A stretch of DNA of 64,000 bases from positions 39,804,983 to 39,868,982 of the forward strand of contig NC_085867.1 in the NCBI RefSeq assembly GCF_034702125.1, given 5' to 3'. The DNA is from Engraulis encrasicolus. Lineage: Eukaryota; Chordata; Actinopteri; Clupeiformes; Engraulidae. Positions 1 through 10,348 of the stretch are shown one piece after another (within the stretch, counting starts at the first letter, position 1; every line of letters begins with the position of its first letter). The notes beneath the pieces are model-generated. The model did no database searches, had not been told where the DNA came from, and was given only the letters and a program-made list of their open reading frames with translations. The position numbers were made by a program, and so were the translations under genes.

Positions 1-480
1 CAATGTGTGGACTTCAAGACATACCTCTCACTACCTTCCTCTTGTCAGACTGCCCGGCCGGCTCGCAGCAGTGAGTGAACGGGGAAGAAGGAAAGGAGGA
101 GGGAGGAGTAGGCTACGTCAGAAACGTAGATACGTAGATTGCTCTGGTCTACGCACGTACCTACGTCTTCTGCTGATCGTACACCATCATGCACTGCGCT
201 TTTAAAATCGGATTTCAATTACGCAAATATATATCAACATACTAAAAGTAACATATTGGATTCGCTTAAAAAGTAAACTTCGTTGTATTTAATTTTAGTA
301 CCTGCATTTTTTCATTAAAAGGGATTCATATATAGGCAATGAAATAGGCAATCAAATACCCACCGTCGTCAACACATGTAGTACACAGACCTACTATATA
401 TAGGTTGGCCATCTAAGTGAGATATAGTTTAGATAGTAGATTTTCAGCGATTCGCTGGCGACGTTCATATCTGATGACTG
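1..480. other. Left-flank sequence, nothing recognised
   Basis: I see no gene or named repeat here. The short open frame at 5-205 has no recognisable motif. The stretch is AT-rich except for a purine-rich patch near 80-120 and a cluster of cgta words at 115-170. Neither the missing part of the BEL 5' LTR nor the missing outer foldback arm is found here, although both would be expected upstream of the BEL element. Confidence 0.5.
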
Positions 481-595
481 AGAGTGATGAGGAGGGGGGC
501 CCAGGATCAATACGAAGGGGGCCCGTCACGAAAGTGATGCAGGCGAGAGGGCCCTGGGCCCAGGGGCGACTGCCCCGCCTATAGCTCCGCCCCTG
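481..595 (-). mobile_element. hAT-type MITE end abutting the LTR stub
   Basis: This GC-rich block ends in tagctccgcccctg at 582-595. Read on the minus strand that is a CAGGGGCGGAGC terminus, typical of vertebrate hAT non-autonomous elements. It lies directly against the truncated 5' LTR of the BEL element. No matching left terminus or 8-bp TSD was seen upstream, so it is an incomplete copy or marks a rearrangement breakpoint. The class rests on the terminus only. Confidence 0.45.
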
Positions 596-670
596 ACTCT
601 CGTGTCATCATTCAGGGAGTTTGGCTGGCTGTCTAATTCTGGTTATGAACACCATTAGGAGGGCAGTACA
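592..670 (+). repeat. 5' LTR remnant (79 bp)
   Basis: It is identical to the last 79 bp of the 3' LTR and ends in gggcagtaca. About 545 bp of the expected LTR are missing; a hAT-type terminus takes their place. The promoter part of the LTR is therefore gone. Immediately downstream (from 671) I see no TGG-initiated tRNA primer-binding site, which is unusual for an otherwise well-preserved copy. Confidence 0.85.
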
Positions 671-682
671 GTAAAAAGACGA

Positions 683-3415
683 GTGAGCCGGTTCAACACC
701 AACTACAGTGACAGACCAGGACAGAAGACAAAAACACACATCATGGCAACAAGTAAGGATTTTGACACCAAATCTCAAGTCAGTAGTAGAGCCAGTGTGC
801 GCACAAACGTATCTTCAGCCAGTGCAGCAGCCAAGGCCCGTGCAAAGGCAGAAGCAGCGCGCGTACGCGCATCATTTGCAGAGAAGGAAGCCAAAGTAAA
901 AGTAGAGTTGGCTGAAAGGGAATCAAAGCTAAAATTGGTGCAGGCAGAGAGAGAGGCACAGGCAGCTCTAGATAAAGCAAAACTTGATGCTGAACTGCAG
1001 ACTTTGGCACACCAGTGTGAAGCAGAAGCTGCTAGCAGGCAGGCAGACATCTTGGAGGCCGCTGAGGAAGATGTTAAAGCGCCTCACAATGTGCATGGCA
1101 GCAGGAGATCATTAAGGTCAGAGATTGAGGATCGAACAAACGCTTATGTAAGAGAACAGAACGAGTTACATCAATCCTCACACCACGATGACCATACACC
1201 TCCGGCCAGTCAAGCTAACGAAACCTTAGTTTCATGGGGCACTCCAACCGGTTCTCCTGCAGTCGGGCCCTCTCCCCATAATGCTGTCTCACCTGAAGCG
1301 CCTACTAAGCATCCCGCTGTGACACCTTCTATGCCACCCCTTCATGCTAAAACGGAACGAAATGAAGGTGAGTCACACTCTAAACCACAGGTACGTGATA
1401 TGGCCCGTTCAGCTCAAGCCTACAGCTCTCTTCGCCATACTTACCACAACACAACCCCTTCAGCTCAATTCTACTCACCTCATCGTCCTATTGGCCGCAA
1501 TGTAACCCATTCAGCTCAACAACACACCTCTCAAACAAATCACCATACTTACCATAAGATGGACCCTTCAGCTCAACCCTATGTCCCTCATCAGCATAGC
1601 AACCCTGCTGATCAGCAGAAGACACCTGGAATGACAGACTTTGTGAAGTACTTAGCACGTCGCGAGCTAGTGACTACGGGTCTCACCCAGTTCGACGATC
1701 GCCCTGAGAGTTTCAGGGCTTGGCAGTCTTCCTTTCACAACGCCATCAGAGGTCTCGGCCTTTCAGCCAGCGAAGAATTGGACCTCTTGACTAAGTGGCT
1801 GGGGAAGGAGTCATCCTGTCATGTCCGTACTATTCGTCAGGTGCATGTCAACAATCCTGAAGCAGCACTCAGCAACGCATGGAGTAGGCTGATTAAGTTA
1901 TATGCAGCGCCTGAAGTCCTTGAAAAAGCGCTTTTCAAGAAACTGGATGCGTTCCCTAAGATCGCCAGCAAGGACTACGTCAAACTAAGGGAGCTCGGAG
2001 ACCTCCTTATGGAGTTTCTATCCGCGAAAGAGGACGGATACCTACCTGGGTTGGCCTTCCTGGACACCTCTCGGGGCATCAGCCCTATAGTAGAGAAACT
2101 TCCGCATGCCCTACAGGAGAAATGGATAACACGAGGCTCGAGGTTCAAAGACGAATACGACGGGTGCTTTCCCCCCTTCTCCTTCTTCGCGGACTTTGTC
2201 TACTATGAGGCAGAAACCAGGAACGACCCAAGTTTCGCTATCCCCAACAGTAGCGGTCCTCCTGTGAAGGATAAAACAGGCTATCGGAGCGGAAAAGTGC
2301 CAGTATCAGTCCACAAAACTGATGTTGTTGCAGAGACTGAGTCCGAGGTCTCCTCAAAGCAGGCTGAGAACCCTGGCAAGAACTGTCCAATCCATCATAA
2401 GCCACACCCTCTGAAGAAATGCCGAGGATTCAGAGCTAAGACACTCGAAGAACGGAAGCTGTTCCTCCGTGAAAATGGGATATGCTACAGGTGCTGTGCA
2501 TCAACTTCCCATCTGGCCAAAGAGTGTAAGGTCACCCTCAAATGCAGCGAGTGTGAAAGTGACCGCCACATCTCAGCCATGCACGCTGGCCCAGCACCTC
2601 AGACACCCAAAGTTCCAGCTCCTACTTCTACGCCTGAGGGAAAAGAGGAAGGAGAAGAACTCGCGTCTGTGCCTACAGTCACGTCACGCTGCACTGAGAT
2701 TTGCGGTGAAGGGCAGCCACCAATGTCCTGTTCGAAAATATGCTTGGTCTGTGTATTTCCCAAGGGACAGCGCGACAAGGCCATCAATATGTATGCCGTA
2801 CATGACGACCAGAGCAACCGCTCATTGGTAAGGCCTGAATTCTTTGACCTATTCGATGTCAAGAGCAGCTCCTCTCTCTACTCATTGAGAACCTGCGCTG
2901 GCACCATGGAAATGTCTGGCCGCAAGGCAGAAGGCTTCGAGATAGAGTCTGTAAATGGAGGAGTTACCCTTGCTCTGCCACCGCTGATAGAATGCGACCA
3001 AGTACCCACCAATAGGTCAGAAATTCCGACGCCAAAGGTAGCTCTGCTCCATCCCCACCTGAAGTCTGTGGCTAAGCACATCCCTGAGCTTGACCCAAAC
3101 GCACAAATCCTTCTCTTGCTAGGGAGAGACATCATAAGAGCACATAAGGTGCGCCAGCAGATAAATGGTCCACATGATTCCCCCTTTGCTCAGAGATTGG
3201 ATTTAGGCTGGACGATAGTTGGAGAAGTGTGCCTTGGACACGCCCACAAGCCTAAGGTGAGTGCCTTCAAGACCCACGTTTTGGAGAAGGGACGCCCTTC
3301 CTTCTTGTCCCCTTGCAACAACTTCATCGACCTGAAAGAGAAAGTGTGCCACGGCGGGGAGCAACCAAGTGGTGTCGCCAACACCTGCAAGTCCAGTCCA
3401 GAAAGAGTTACATAG
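683..3415 (+). CDS. gag-pro: BEL/Pao Gag-protease polyprotein
   Basis: This 910-codon frame encodes the structural part and protease of the BEL element. An Ala/Lys/Glu-rich predicted coiled coil covers residues about 45-120. A Gag-like core with FDDRPESFRAW begins near residue 330. A Cys/His-rich zinc-binding region runs over about 568-640 (CPIHH, CYRCC, CSEC). The aspartic-protease region has the BEL-type DDQS at about 708-711 and LLLGRD at about 811-816. The more likely start is the second Met at 743 (MATSKDF), because the first lies only 12 bp after the LTR. The frame stops at 3415, 46 bp into the pol frame. In most BEL elements gag and pol are one frame, so the change of frame here is either a single-base indel or a recoding site; I cannot tell which. 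Confidence 0.88.
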   Translation: MSRFNTNYSDRPGQKTKTHIMATSKDFDTKSQVSSRASVRTNVSSASAAAKARAKAEAARVRASFAEKEAKVKVELAERESKLKLVQAEREAQAALDKAKLDAELQTLAHQCEAEAASRQADILEAAEEDVKAPHNVHGSRRSLRSEIEDRTNAYVREQNELHQSSHHDDHTPPASQANETLVSWGTPTGSPAVGPSPHNAVSPEAPTKHPAVTPSMPPLHAKTERNEGESHSKPQVRDMARSAQAYSSLRHTYHNTTPSAQFYSPHRPIGRNVTHSAQQHTSQTNHHTYHKMDPSAQPYVPHQHSNPADQQKTPGMTDFVKYLARRELVTTGLTQFDDRPESFRAWQSSFHNAIRGLGLSASEELDLLTKWLGKESSCHVRTIRQVHVNNPEAALSNAWSRLIKLYAAPEVLEKALFKKLDAFPKIASKDYVKLRELGDLLMEFLSAKEDGYLPGLAFLDTSRGISPIVEKLPHALQEKWITRGSRFKDEYDGCFPPFSFFADFVYYEAETRNDPSFAIPNSSGPPVKDKTGYRSGKVPVSVHKTDVVAETESEVSSKQAENPGKNCPIHHKPHPLKKCRGFRAKTLEERKLFLRENGICYRCCASTSHLAKECKVTLKCSECESDRHISAMHAGPAPQTPKVPAPTSTPEGKEEGEELASVPTVTSRCTEICGEGQPPMSCSKICLVCVFPKGQRDKAINMYAVHDDQSNRSLVRPEFFDLFDVKSSSSLYSLRTCAGTMEMSGRKAEGFEIESVNGGVTLALPPLIECDQVPTNRSEIPTPKVALLHPHLKSVAKHIPELDPNAQILLLLGRDIIRAHKVRQQINGPHDSPFAQRLDLGWTIVGEVCLGHAHKPKVSAFKTHVLEKGRPSFLSPCNNFIDLKEKVCHGGEQPSGVANTCKSSPERVT

Positions 3416-6400
3416 CTTGGGTCAGAACCTGTTCCAAACAACAGACAACGACAATAAGGTTGCTCAATCCATCGAAGACGTAGCCTTTCTAAAGATCATG
3501 GACTCAGAGGTGTACAGAGATGACAAGAACAACTGGGTTGCCCCATTACCCTTCAAGGTCCCACGAAAGCGACTCCCAAACAATCGGAAACAGGCACTCA
3601 ATCGCCTTCACTCACTTTGCCAGACCTTGAACAGGAAACCTGTGATGAAGCAGCAGTTCCTCGACTTCATGAGAAAGGTGTTTGAAGACGATCATGCCGA
3701 ACCAGCACCTCCCCTGATGCAAGACGAAGAGTGCTGGTACCTCCCGACATTTGGAGTCTATCACCCTCGAAAGCCTGATCAAATTCGAGTGGTATTCGAC
3801 TCCAGTGCTCAGGAAGGTGGCGTCTCCCTCAACAACGTGCTGTTAACAGGCCCAGACCTTAACAATAGCCTGCTGGGAGTCCTAATCCGCTTCCGAAAGG
3901 AGCAAGTGGCAATCATGGCGGACATCCAGAAAATGTTCTACTGCTTTCTGGTCCGGGAAGACCACCGGAACTTCTTGAGGTTCTTGTGGTTCAGGGATAA
4001 TGACCCGACGAAAGACATCATCGAGTACCGGATGAAGGTACATGTTTTCGGCAATAGCCCTTCGCCCTCCATCGCCATCTATGGGCTGAGGCTTGCCGCC
4101 AAAGAGGGTGAACGTGAGCATGGCGCAGACACACAAAGGTTCATAGAGAGACACTTCTATGTGGACGACGGGCTCATGTCCTTGCCCAGCGACACAGAGG
4201 CCATCAGCCTTCTCAAGAGGACGCAAGCATCTCTCGCCGAGTCAAACCTTCGACTTCACAAAATTGTCTCCAACAGCCCAGCTGTAATGAAGGCCTTCCC
4301 ACCAGAGGATCATGCTGTAAGCATACAGGATCTAGACCTGAGTGAGGAGAGCACAGTTTTACAGCGAAGTCTTGGGTTGTGCTGGGAGATAGCAAGCGAT
4401 GCCTTTACCTTCCAAGTGTCCGTGGGTGACAAGCCGTTCACCCGGCGTGGTGTCCTGTCCACCATCAACAGTGTCTTTGATCCACTCGGTCTAGCCTCTC
4501 CGGTCACGGTGCAAGGAAGAGCTCTTCTACGGGAACTTACCTGTGACACTTCGGATTGGGACGCTCCACTCCCAGAGGAGAAGCGAAGTGAATGGGTGAC
4601 CTGGAGAGACTCACTCCTAGAGCTGAAAGAGCTGCACATCCCGCGTACCTACACACCAGATTCCCTCACTAAGGCACGCCAACTGGAACTGTGTGTCTTT
4701 TCTGACGCCTCCACCAAGGCTATTGGTGCAGTTGCCTACCTTCGAGCCATTGATGAAGACGGGAACAGCCACGTTGGCTTCGTCCTAGGGAAAGCCAAGT
4801 TAGCCCCTCAGTGTAAGCCTACCATCCCTCGACTCGAACTTTGTGGCGCTGTGCTAGCAGTAGAAATGGCAGAGCTCATCCTTGACGAGATCGACCTCAA
4901 GATGGATGCAGTCAAGTTTTACTGCGATAGCAAAGTGGTCTTAGGGTACATACATAACGAGGTGAAGCGCTTCTACGTGTATGTACACAACAGAGTGCAG
5001 AGGATACGTCAGTCGACCAAGCCAGAGCAGTGGCTCTATGTACCAACAGAGCACAATCCGGCTGATCACGCATCCAGGGGTGTCTCTGCGTCAAACCTGG
5101 CAAAAACTACATGGTTCAGCGGACCAGCTTTCCTCCAAAGACCGTACAATGGCCTGCAAGAGGAGTCCGAGCCCTTTGAACTCATCAGTCCCGAACTTGA
5201 CGTTGAGGTGCGACCTGAGGTATCAAGCTTCCACACACAGATCCAAGCACAATCCCTCAAGACAGACCGGTTCAAGCGCTTTTCAACTTGGGACTCACTT
5301 GTGAGAGCTGTCGCCTTGCTCATCCACATAGTCCGGTGTCGCAAGTCTAAGGACTATGCCAAGGGATGTAAAGGCTGGCATTGGTGCGAACAACCTCGCA
5401 CACCCGATGAGCGTTCACAAGCCATGAATGTCATCATACAAGCAGTCCAAAGAGAAGCTTTCCCAGCAGAGTTCTCTGCTCTGGCCAATGGCGAGGCTCT
5501 ACCCACCAGCAGCCCACTCTTTAAGCTCAGTCCAAAGGTAGAAGAAGGCCTCATGAGAATTGGAGGCAGGCTTGCTCATGCGCCATTGGAACACGCTGAA
5601 AAGAACCCCCTTGTTCTACCTAAGCGCAACCACGTTTCTGCCCTGTTAGTGTCCTACCACCACAAGCAGGTGAAACATCAGGGGCGCCATTTCACTGAAG
5701 GTGCCGTAAGGTCTTCAGGCCTGTGGATCATTGGATGCAAAAGGCTCGTCAGCTCCATCATTTATGGGTGCGTCACCTGTCGGAAGCTACGAGGCAAGAT
5801 GGAAGAGCAAACCATGGCAGACCTGCCACCCGAGCGCCTCAGCACATCTCCACCCTTCAGTTATGTTGGGCTGGATGTTTTCGGGCCGTGGAAGGTCACT
5901 GCGAGACGCACCAGAGGCGGGCATGCTGAAAGCAAACGATGGGCGATATTGTTTACATGCATGAGCACCAGAGCGGTGCATATCGAGGTAATCGAGTCCA
6001 TGGACACCTCTTGTTGCATCAACGCCCTGAGGCGATTCTTTGCAATCCGTGGACCTGCAAAGCAACTAAGGTCTGATTGCGGGACCAATTTCATCGCCGC
6101 TAGCAAGGAACTTGGACTGGCAAAACAGCAACAAGGACCCAGTATCCAGAAATACCTGAGTGACCAAGGTTGCTCTTGGGAGTTCAATCCCCCCTACTCG
6201 TCGCACATGGGAGGCTCTTGGGAGCGGATGATTGGAGTATCCCGACGGATCTTCGACTCCATACTGCTACAGGAGCACGTCCATCTCTCCCATGAGGTCC
6301 TTTGCACTTTCATGTGTGAAGTTTCTGCGATCATCAACGCCAGACCCCTTACTCCAGTGTCCACCGATCCGGACGCTCCTTTCCTCTTGACTCCCACAAC

Positions 6401-6779
6401 GCTGCTCACACAAAAGGGTGCTGTGCCTCCTCCACCTGGGAACTTCTCAGACAAAGACCTCCACCAGAGCCAATGGAGACAGGTGCAAGCGCTCGCGAGC
6501 ACGTTCTGGACCCGATGGAGACGGGAGTACCTCCCAACATTACAGAGCCGTCGCAAGTGGGTTGGGGCACACCGCAACCTGCAACAAGGCGATATAGTGC
6601 TGTTAAAGGACAGCCAAGCTGCAAGAAACGAGTGGCCCCTGGCACTGGTGACCACGACCTACCCAAGCCAGGATGGAAAGGTGCGCAAGGTCGAAGTGAA
6701 GACTGCAGCGCAAGGGATACCAAAGACATTCCTGAGACCAGTCTCAGCCGTCGTCCTTCTTCTTCCCAAAGAGGACTAA
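3369..6779 (+). CDS. pol: BEL/Pao Pol: RT, RNase H, integrase
   Basis: This intact 1136-codon frame lies +1 relative to gag. It holds the RT palm with YVDD at residues 264-267, an RNase H-like domain (FSDAS, later FYCDSK), an HHCC zinc-binding region at about 765-805 (HHKQ, CVTCRK), and an integrase core whose acidic residues appear to be D836 (GLDVF), D903 (RSDCG) and E952 (GSWERM). The C-terminal BEL domain with WRREYLP and RNLQQGDIVLLKD follows. All expected catalytic motifs are present with no stop. The ATG at 3369 is simply the first in frame; if translated as a fusion, protein would enter from gag upstream. The product would reverse-transcribe and integrate the element. Confidence 0.9.
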   Translation: MVSPTPASPVQKELHSLGQNLFQTTDNDNKVAQSIEDVAFLKIMDSEVYRDDKNNWVAPLPFKVPRKRLPNNRKQALNRLHSLCQTLNRKPVMKQQFLDFMRKVFEDDHAEPAPPLMQDEECWYLPTFGVYHPRKPDQIRVVFDSSAQEGGVSLNNVLLTGPDLNNSLLGVLIRFRKEQVAIMADIQKMFYCFLVREDHRNFLRFLWFRDNDPTKDIIEYRMKVHVFGNSPSPSIAIYGLRLAAKEGEREHGADTQRFIERHFYVDDGLMSLPSDTEAISLLKRTQASLAESNLRLHKIVSNSPAVMKAFPPEDHAVSIQDLDLSEESTVLQRSLGLCWEIASDAFTFQVSVGDKPFTRRGVLSTINSVFDPLGLASPVTVQGRALLRELTCDTSDWDAPLPEEKRSEWVTWRDSLLELKELHIPRTYTPDSLTKARQLELCVFSDASTKAIGAVAYLRAIDEDGNSHVGFVLGKAKLAPQCKPTIPRLELCGAVLAVEMAELILDEIDLKMDAVKFYCDSKVVLGYIHNEVKRFYVYVHNRVQRIRQSTKPEQWLYVPTEHNPADHASRGVSASNLAKTTWFSGPAFLQRPYNGLQEESEPFELISPELDVEVRPEVSSFHTQIQAQSLKTDRFKRFSTWDSLVRAVALLIHIVRCRKSKDYAKGCKGWHWCEQPRTPDERSQAMNVIIQAVQREAFPAEFSALANGEALPTSSPLFKLSPKVEEGLMRIGGRLAHAPLEHAEKNPLVLPKRNHVSALLVSYHHKQVKHQGRHFTEGAVRSSGLWIIGCKRLVSSIIYGCVTCRKLRGKMEEQTMADLPPERLSTSPPFSYVGLDVFGPWKVTARRTRGGHAESKRWAILFTCMSTRAVHIEVIESMDTSCCINALRRFFAIRGPAKQLRSDCGTNFIAASKELGLAKQQQGPSIQKYLSDQGCSWEFNPPYSSHMGGSWERMIGVSRRIFDSILLQEHVHLSHEVLCTFMCEVSAIINARPLTPVSTDPDAPFLLTPTTLLTQKGAVPPPPGNFSDKDLHQSQWRQVQALASTFWTRWRREYLPTLQSRRKWVGAHRNLQQGDIVLLKDSQAARNEWPLALVTTTYPSQDGKVRKVEVKTAAQGIPKTFLRPVSAVVLLLPKED

Positions 6780-6820
6780 GTGTGTGAATAGTTTAAATGT
6801 TAAGTGGCATCACAGACGCC

Positions 6821-6830
6821 AGGCGGGGAG
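6821..6830 (+). promoter_or_regulatory. Polypurine tract
   Basis: The tract aggcggggag lies directly before the 3' LTR start (tgttctgcc at 6831). This is the usual position of the plus-strand primer in LTR retrotransposons. Confidence 0.65.
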
Positions 6831-7454
6831 TGTTCTGCCTCCCAGGCAGTTTTAAGTTTTTTGGCATTTTAGCGCCCCCCTGTTTAGTAATGTGGTCAAA
6901 TGTGGTATTGCAACAGGAAGTTGGAATTTAGGAAAAAGAAATACAGGAAGTAGTTTAAGCACATGTTCCTGTCAGTTCAAGCAGATGTCAGCAGATCATG
7001 AAGCTGTCTTCTCATCTATCTCCATCCGTTTGTTTTGAGCCGTAGAAAGCATCGTCTGTGAGTAAAAATGTGTTCATAAGATTGATATCTTTTAGTTTTC
7101 ATGTATATTGATGGAAATGTTTGTTGCTAGATTAATATCTAGATTTCGGTTTGGTAACACCGCTCAGCATAGGACATGCTTATCATATCATGTATCTAGG
7201 TTATTGTAGATACCTGTACTGTATTTTATACTTTAATTCATCTGATTTTGGTTTGATATTTATGCTTTAGTAATTGTATAAAGAATTCATTCTACTTTAT
7301 TTCTGTACTATTTCAGTTTTACACCTTGTCTGACAACAAGAGTCTACATAAATCTTGGAGCTTGAGACGCTACATCCTGACTCTCGTGTCATCATTCAGG
7401 GAGTTTGGCTGGCTGTCTAATTCTGGTTATGAACACCATTAGGAGGGCAGTACA
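6831..7454 (+). repeat. 3' LTR (624 bp)
   Basis: It begins tgttctgcct and ends cagtaca, giving TG...CA-type ends. Its last 79 bp are repeated at 592-670. The base after it begins attac, the likely 3' copy of a short target duplication whose 5' partner is lost. Confidence 0.85.
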
Positions 7455-7871
7455 ATTACTGTTAGTAAATGGTTTGTGTGTGCTGATGCAACTGTTCGCT
7501 AAGCAAAGTTAAGCCTAAACTTTAGTGAATCACGAGTTAGTCATTGTGTATTTCTTGGTAATTAATACATACTGTTAATTAATGATTCGTTTATGGTGAT
7601 TGAACTTTCTGCTAAGCATTAGTAAACCATCATTAGAATGTCAGATAACCCTCCTTTATTTATGAAAAAAACATTATCTCTTTGTTGTCTCCTACCACCT
7701 AGCCATTAACAAGTACTATTATGCATGTATGTTAATGGTTTGTGAACTGTTGCTTTAGCATCAGTGAAATCTTAATTAACCCTTTTATAATGGTTAGTGT
7801 GTGATGACTGGTAACATGGCAAACAGTAAGTTGAGGCTCATGTGACTGCCCCTCATGGATGTTTCTGGACA
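7455..7871 (+). repeat. Outer foldback element, left arm (truncated)
   Basis: This AT-rich arm matches, in inverted orientation, the sequence at about 43885-44380. The shared words include ctcatggatgtttctggaca, gtcagataaccctcc and tgtctcctaccacc. The distal end of the arm, which should start ggtaacacattataa, is missing on the left because the BEL element lies there. The right partner ends at 44468. Confidence 0.75.
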
Positions 7872-7999
7872 TTAAAGGGGTATGCCACTATTTTGGGGCT
7901 TAATACAGTTAAAATTGTTGGCCAGGGTTTATAAAGGTGGTAAAGTGTCTTATTTTTCATGTAAGCCATTGTCTTGCTTTAAGACAAGTTAAAAGAGGG
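7872..7999 (+). mobile_element. TTAA-flanked MITE, left part
   Basis: It follows TTAA at 7872-7875 and starts aggggtatgccactatttt. The right end of the same kind of element (ggcataccccT then TTAA) is at 43046-43062. The left flank ctggaca and the right flank caaatgacttg appear joined as ctggacaTTAAcaaatgac in the uninterrupted opposite arm (minus strand, 43877-43897). That shows the original insertion site. TTAA duplication is typical of piggyBac-type elements. Confidence 0.7.
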
Positions 8000-8991
8000 G
8001 GTAACACTTCCAAATAAGGGGCCATAATTAACAGTAAAGTAGCTACAAACTAATACTTAAGTAAGGGTTATAATCATAATATATCATTTACTAATAATAA
8101 TCATTACTTAATGCCACATTAGACACATATTAATTCTTATTAATGCATATATTGAACATTAGTAAGCAGTGACTTAACTATTAGATAACTATTACCTTGT
8201 GTTACAAGTTAATAGCATATTATTATTCAGCTAATAGATAAGTAAGGGCACAGTTAATAGTTAAGTAGCTATCAGGTCATACTTAACTAAGGACCAAAAC
8301 TAACACTTACTTAATACAAAAGTAAGGCATAACTAATGATTAAGTAATTAATCTACTGTGACATCCAGTTCACTCGTTCAAATCACTGTAATAGTGGCAA
8401 CAGGAGCCATGATATAGCAAGGATTAGACGCAGACTTCTCAATGATGGTGGGGTGATGAGATGTAATTTTTTCATATAGCACTTATTAGTTTTAATGGTA
8501 AAAAAGCTACAATAAATGCAGAACATTATCAAGAGTAATAGTTTTGAAGCTAAACTAAACCATTCCTTTGTGGCAATTAAGTTAATGTTTGAGAATATTA
8601 GCTCCAAGTGCAGTGCATGATGGGTACACAATCTACAGACAACAATATTTTGGTATTATTTATTCATTAGATATGCCTTTCTTTTTTATTAAGTCAGTGT
8701 TAATTTAGATCCTTAGTTAAGTGACCTAATAGCTACTTAACTATGAACTGTACCCTTACTATTAGTTAAAGAATTACATGCTATGACCTTGTGACATGGT
8801 AAGGGGCCATATATATAAGGGGCCATAATTAACAGCAAATTAGCTATAACCTAATACTTTAGTAAGGGTTAATAATCACTACTTAACGCCACATAAGACA
8901 CATATTAATTGTCATTAATTCATATGTTAAACATTAGTAAGCAGTTACTTAATTATTAGATAACTATTACCATGTGTCACAAGTTCATAGT
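8000..8991 (+). mobile_element. GGTAACACTTCC foldback element, left portion
   Basis: The terminus ggtaacacttccaaataagg starts after aaagaggg (7992-7999). The same 8-bp word lies at 42832-42839, immediately after the element's opposite terminus. The sequence resembles the complete copy at 58790-60937 and stops abruptly at about 8991 inside the element. Confidence 0.75.
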
Positions 8992-9066
8992 GTGGCCCTG
9001 ATGGAGTTTGATCTCTAAATAGTTTTCAAATGGAGCACCAGGTGCTGTTTTCAAGCAATATCCAGG

Positions 9067-9067
<1 letters not shown>

Positions 9068-9155
<88 letters not shown>
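9068..9155 (+). repeat. (TG)n microsatellite
   Basis: About 43 uninterrupted TG units. Open frames across it (poly Cys-Val, poly Thr-His) are artefacts. Confidence 0.97.
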
Positions 9156-9498
9156 GGGGGGGAGGAGATTGAGGGGGTTGATGTTGTTTGGGCAGGTGTG
9201 TAATATACGATCAGGGTTGGAGCTATGGGTTATTTTGAAATATGGTGCGTGTGTGCGTGCGGGAATATGAGACCTTGAGGGGGCCTGTGGTCTCTCTTCA
9301 GTGCTCTTGAACATAAGACAGATTTTACTCTGCACATCACAGTGACTTCTGGAGGACATGACGCCAGTGAGCCAATAGTTGCTCTGGACCAAGTACACTG
9401 AGGGATGACAGGACACCTTTGAGACACCTTTCTTATTTATCCTGTTCCATGAGGACATAAAACATCAATAAAATACAATACAATACAATACAATACAA
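9156..9498. other. Unassigned stretch ending in (ATACA)n
   Basis: No gene or named element was recognised. It closes with a short pentanucleotide run at about 9473-9498, which resembles the simple-repeat tail of a retroposon. Confidence 0.4.
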
Positions 9499-9504
9499 CA
9501 CGTA

Positions 9505-9895
9505 CAGGGGTTGGACAAAATAAATGAGACACCTGCCATTTTAGTGTGGGAAGTTTCATGGCTCAAGTGGACAAGCCTGTTGGCCAATCTTCATTAATTG
9601 CACATTGCACCAGTAAAGCGAAGTGTGTCGATTAGCAGGGTAAGAGCACATTTTTTCTCAAAATTTTGCAATGCAGACACCCACACAGCATTAGGGGTGA
9701 CATATCGGAGTTCAAAAAGGAGAAATTCTTGGGTGCGTGTGTAACTGTTGCATCTTTGACCGAGACAGCAAGCCTTTGTGATGTGTCAAGAGCCACGGTA
9801 AGCTATCCAAGGTAATGTCTAAATACCACCAAGAAGGATGGACCACATCCAACAGGACTGACTCGACTCAAGAGGAAGCTGCATGCGTGGATTAC
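9505..9895 (+). pseudogene. Tc1/mariner transposon 5' fragment with transposase start
   Basis: The terminus caggggttggacaaaataa follows a TA at 9503-9504, as in Tc1-family elements. Downstream (about 9700-9895) the sequence resembles the N-terminal helix-turn-helix part of a Tc1-type transposase: it reads DISEF, TETASLCDVSRAT and PPRRMDHIQQD in shifting frames with stops. The catalytic domain and right terminus are absent, so the copy is dead and truncated. Confidence 0.65.
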
Positions 9896-10046
9896 CTCGA
9901 TTAGTTTGCGGAGGCGAGAGAAAAGGAGAGAGAGAGAGAAGGAGAGACTGTGATTGTGGAATCATGTGCGTGTCTATCTGTTCAAAGCGAGGACATGCAG
10001 GTGGCAAACGCACGCTGAGCAAAACAAGCCAATAAGCTTTCGGTGT

Positions 10047-10348
10047 GGCAGGCTTGGGCAAGCGGTTAAGGCGTCAGACTTGTAGCCCAAAGGTTGTTGG
10101 TTCGACTCCCAACCCGCCAAGTTGGTGGGGGGAGTAATTAACCAGTGCTCTCCTCCAAGACTGAGGTACCCTGAGCATGGTACTATCCCGCCGCACTGCA
10201 CATGGTACCATCCCGCCGCACTGCATGGGTGAGGCATGAATGCAATTTCGCTGTGTGTAGTGAACACTTGTGTGCTGTGGAGTGCTATGTCACAATAATT
10301 TGGAATTGGAGTTTCCCAGTTGGACTTTCACTTCACTTCACTTCATTT
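10047..10348 (+). mobile_element. tRNA-derived SINE
   Basis: A tRNA-like head (ggcttgggcaagcggttaag resembling an A box, ggttcgactcc as B box) is followed by a tRNA-unrelated body and an (acttc)n tail at about 10325-10348. The head cannot be paired into a convincing cloverleaf, so it is called a SINE and not a tRNA gene. Confidence 0.75.

Larger units (their letters stand above)
592..7454 (+). mobile_element. BEL/Pao LTR retrotransposon, 5' LTR truncated
   Basis: The element has a 5' LTR stub (592-670), a gag-protease frame, a reverse transcriptase/RNase H/integrase frame and a complete 3' LTR (6831-7454). The 79-bp LTR segment present at both ends (592-670 and 7376-7454) is identical by eye, so insertion is recent in evolutionary terms. 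The domain order Gag, DDQS-type protease, RT, RNase H, integrase, C-terminal domain is that of the BEL/Pao group. Neither frame has an internal stop; the one visible lesion is the frame change between them near 3369-3415. Sequence resembling the left arm of a foldback element resumes at 7455, so the retrotransposon appears to have inserted into that arm. Confidence 0.9.

Noticed and set aside
10055..10122. tRNA gene
   Set aside because: A- and B-box words are present, but no clean cloverleaf, and a SINE body and tail follow.
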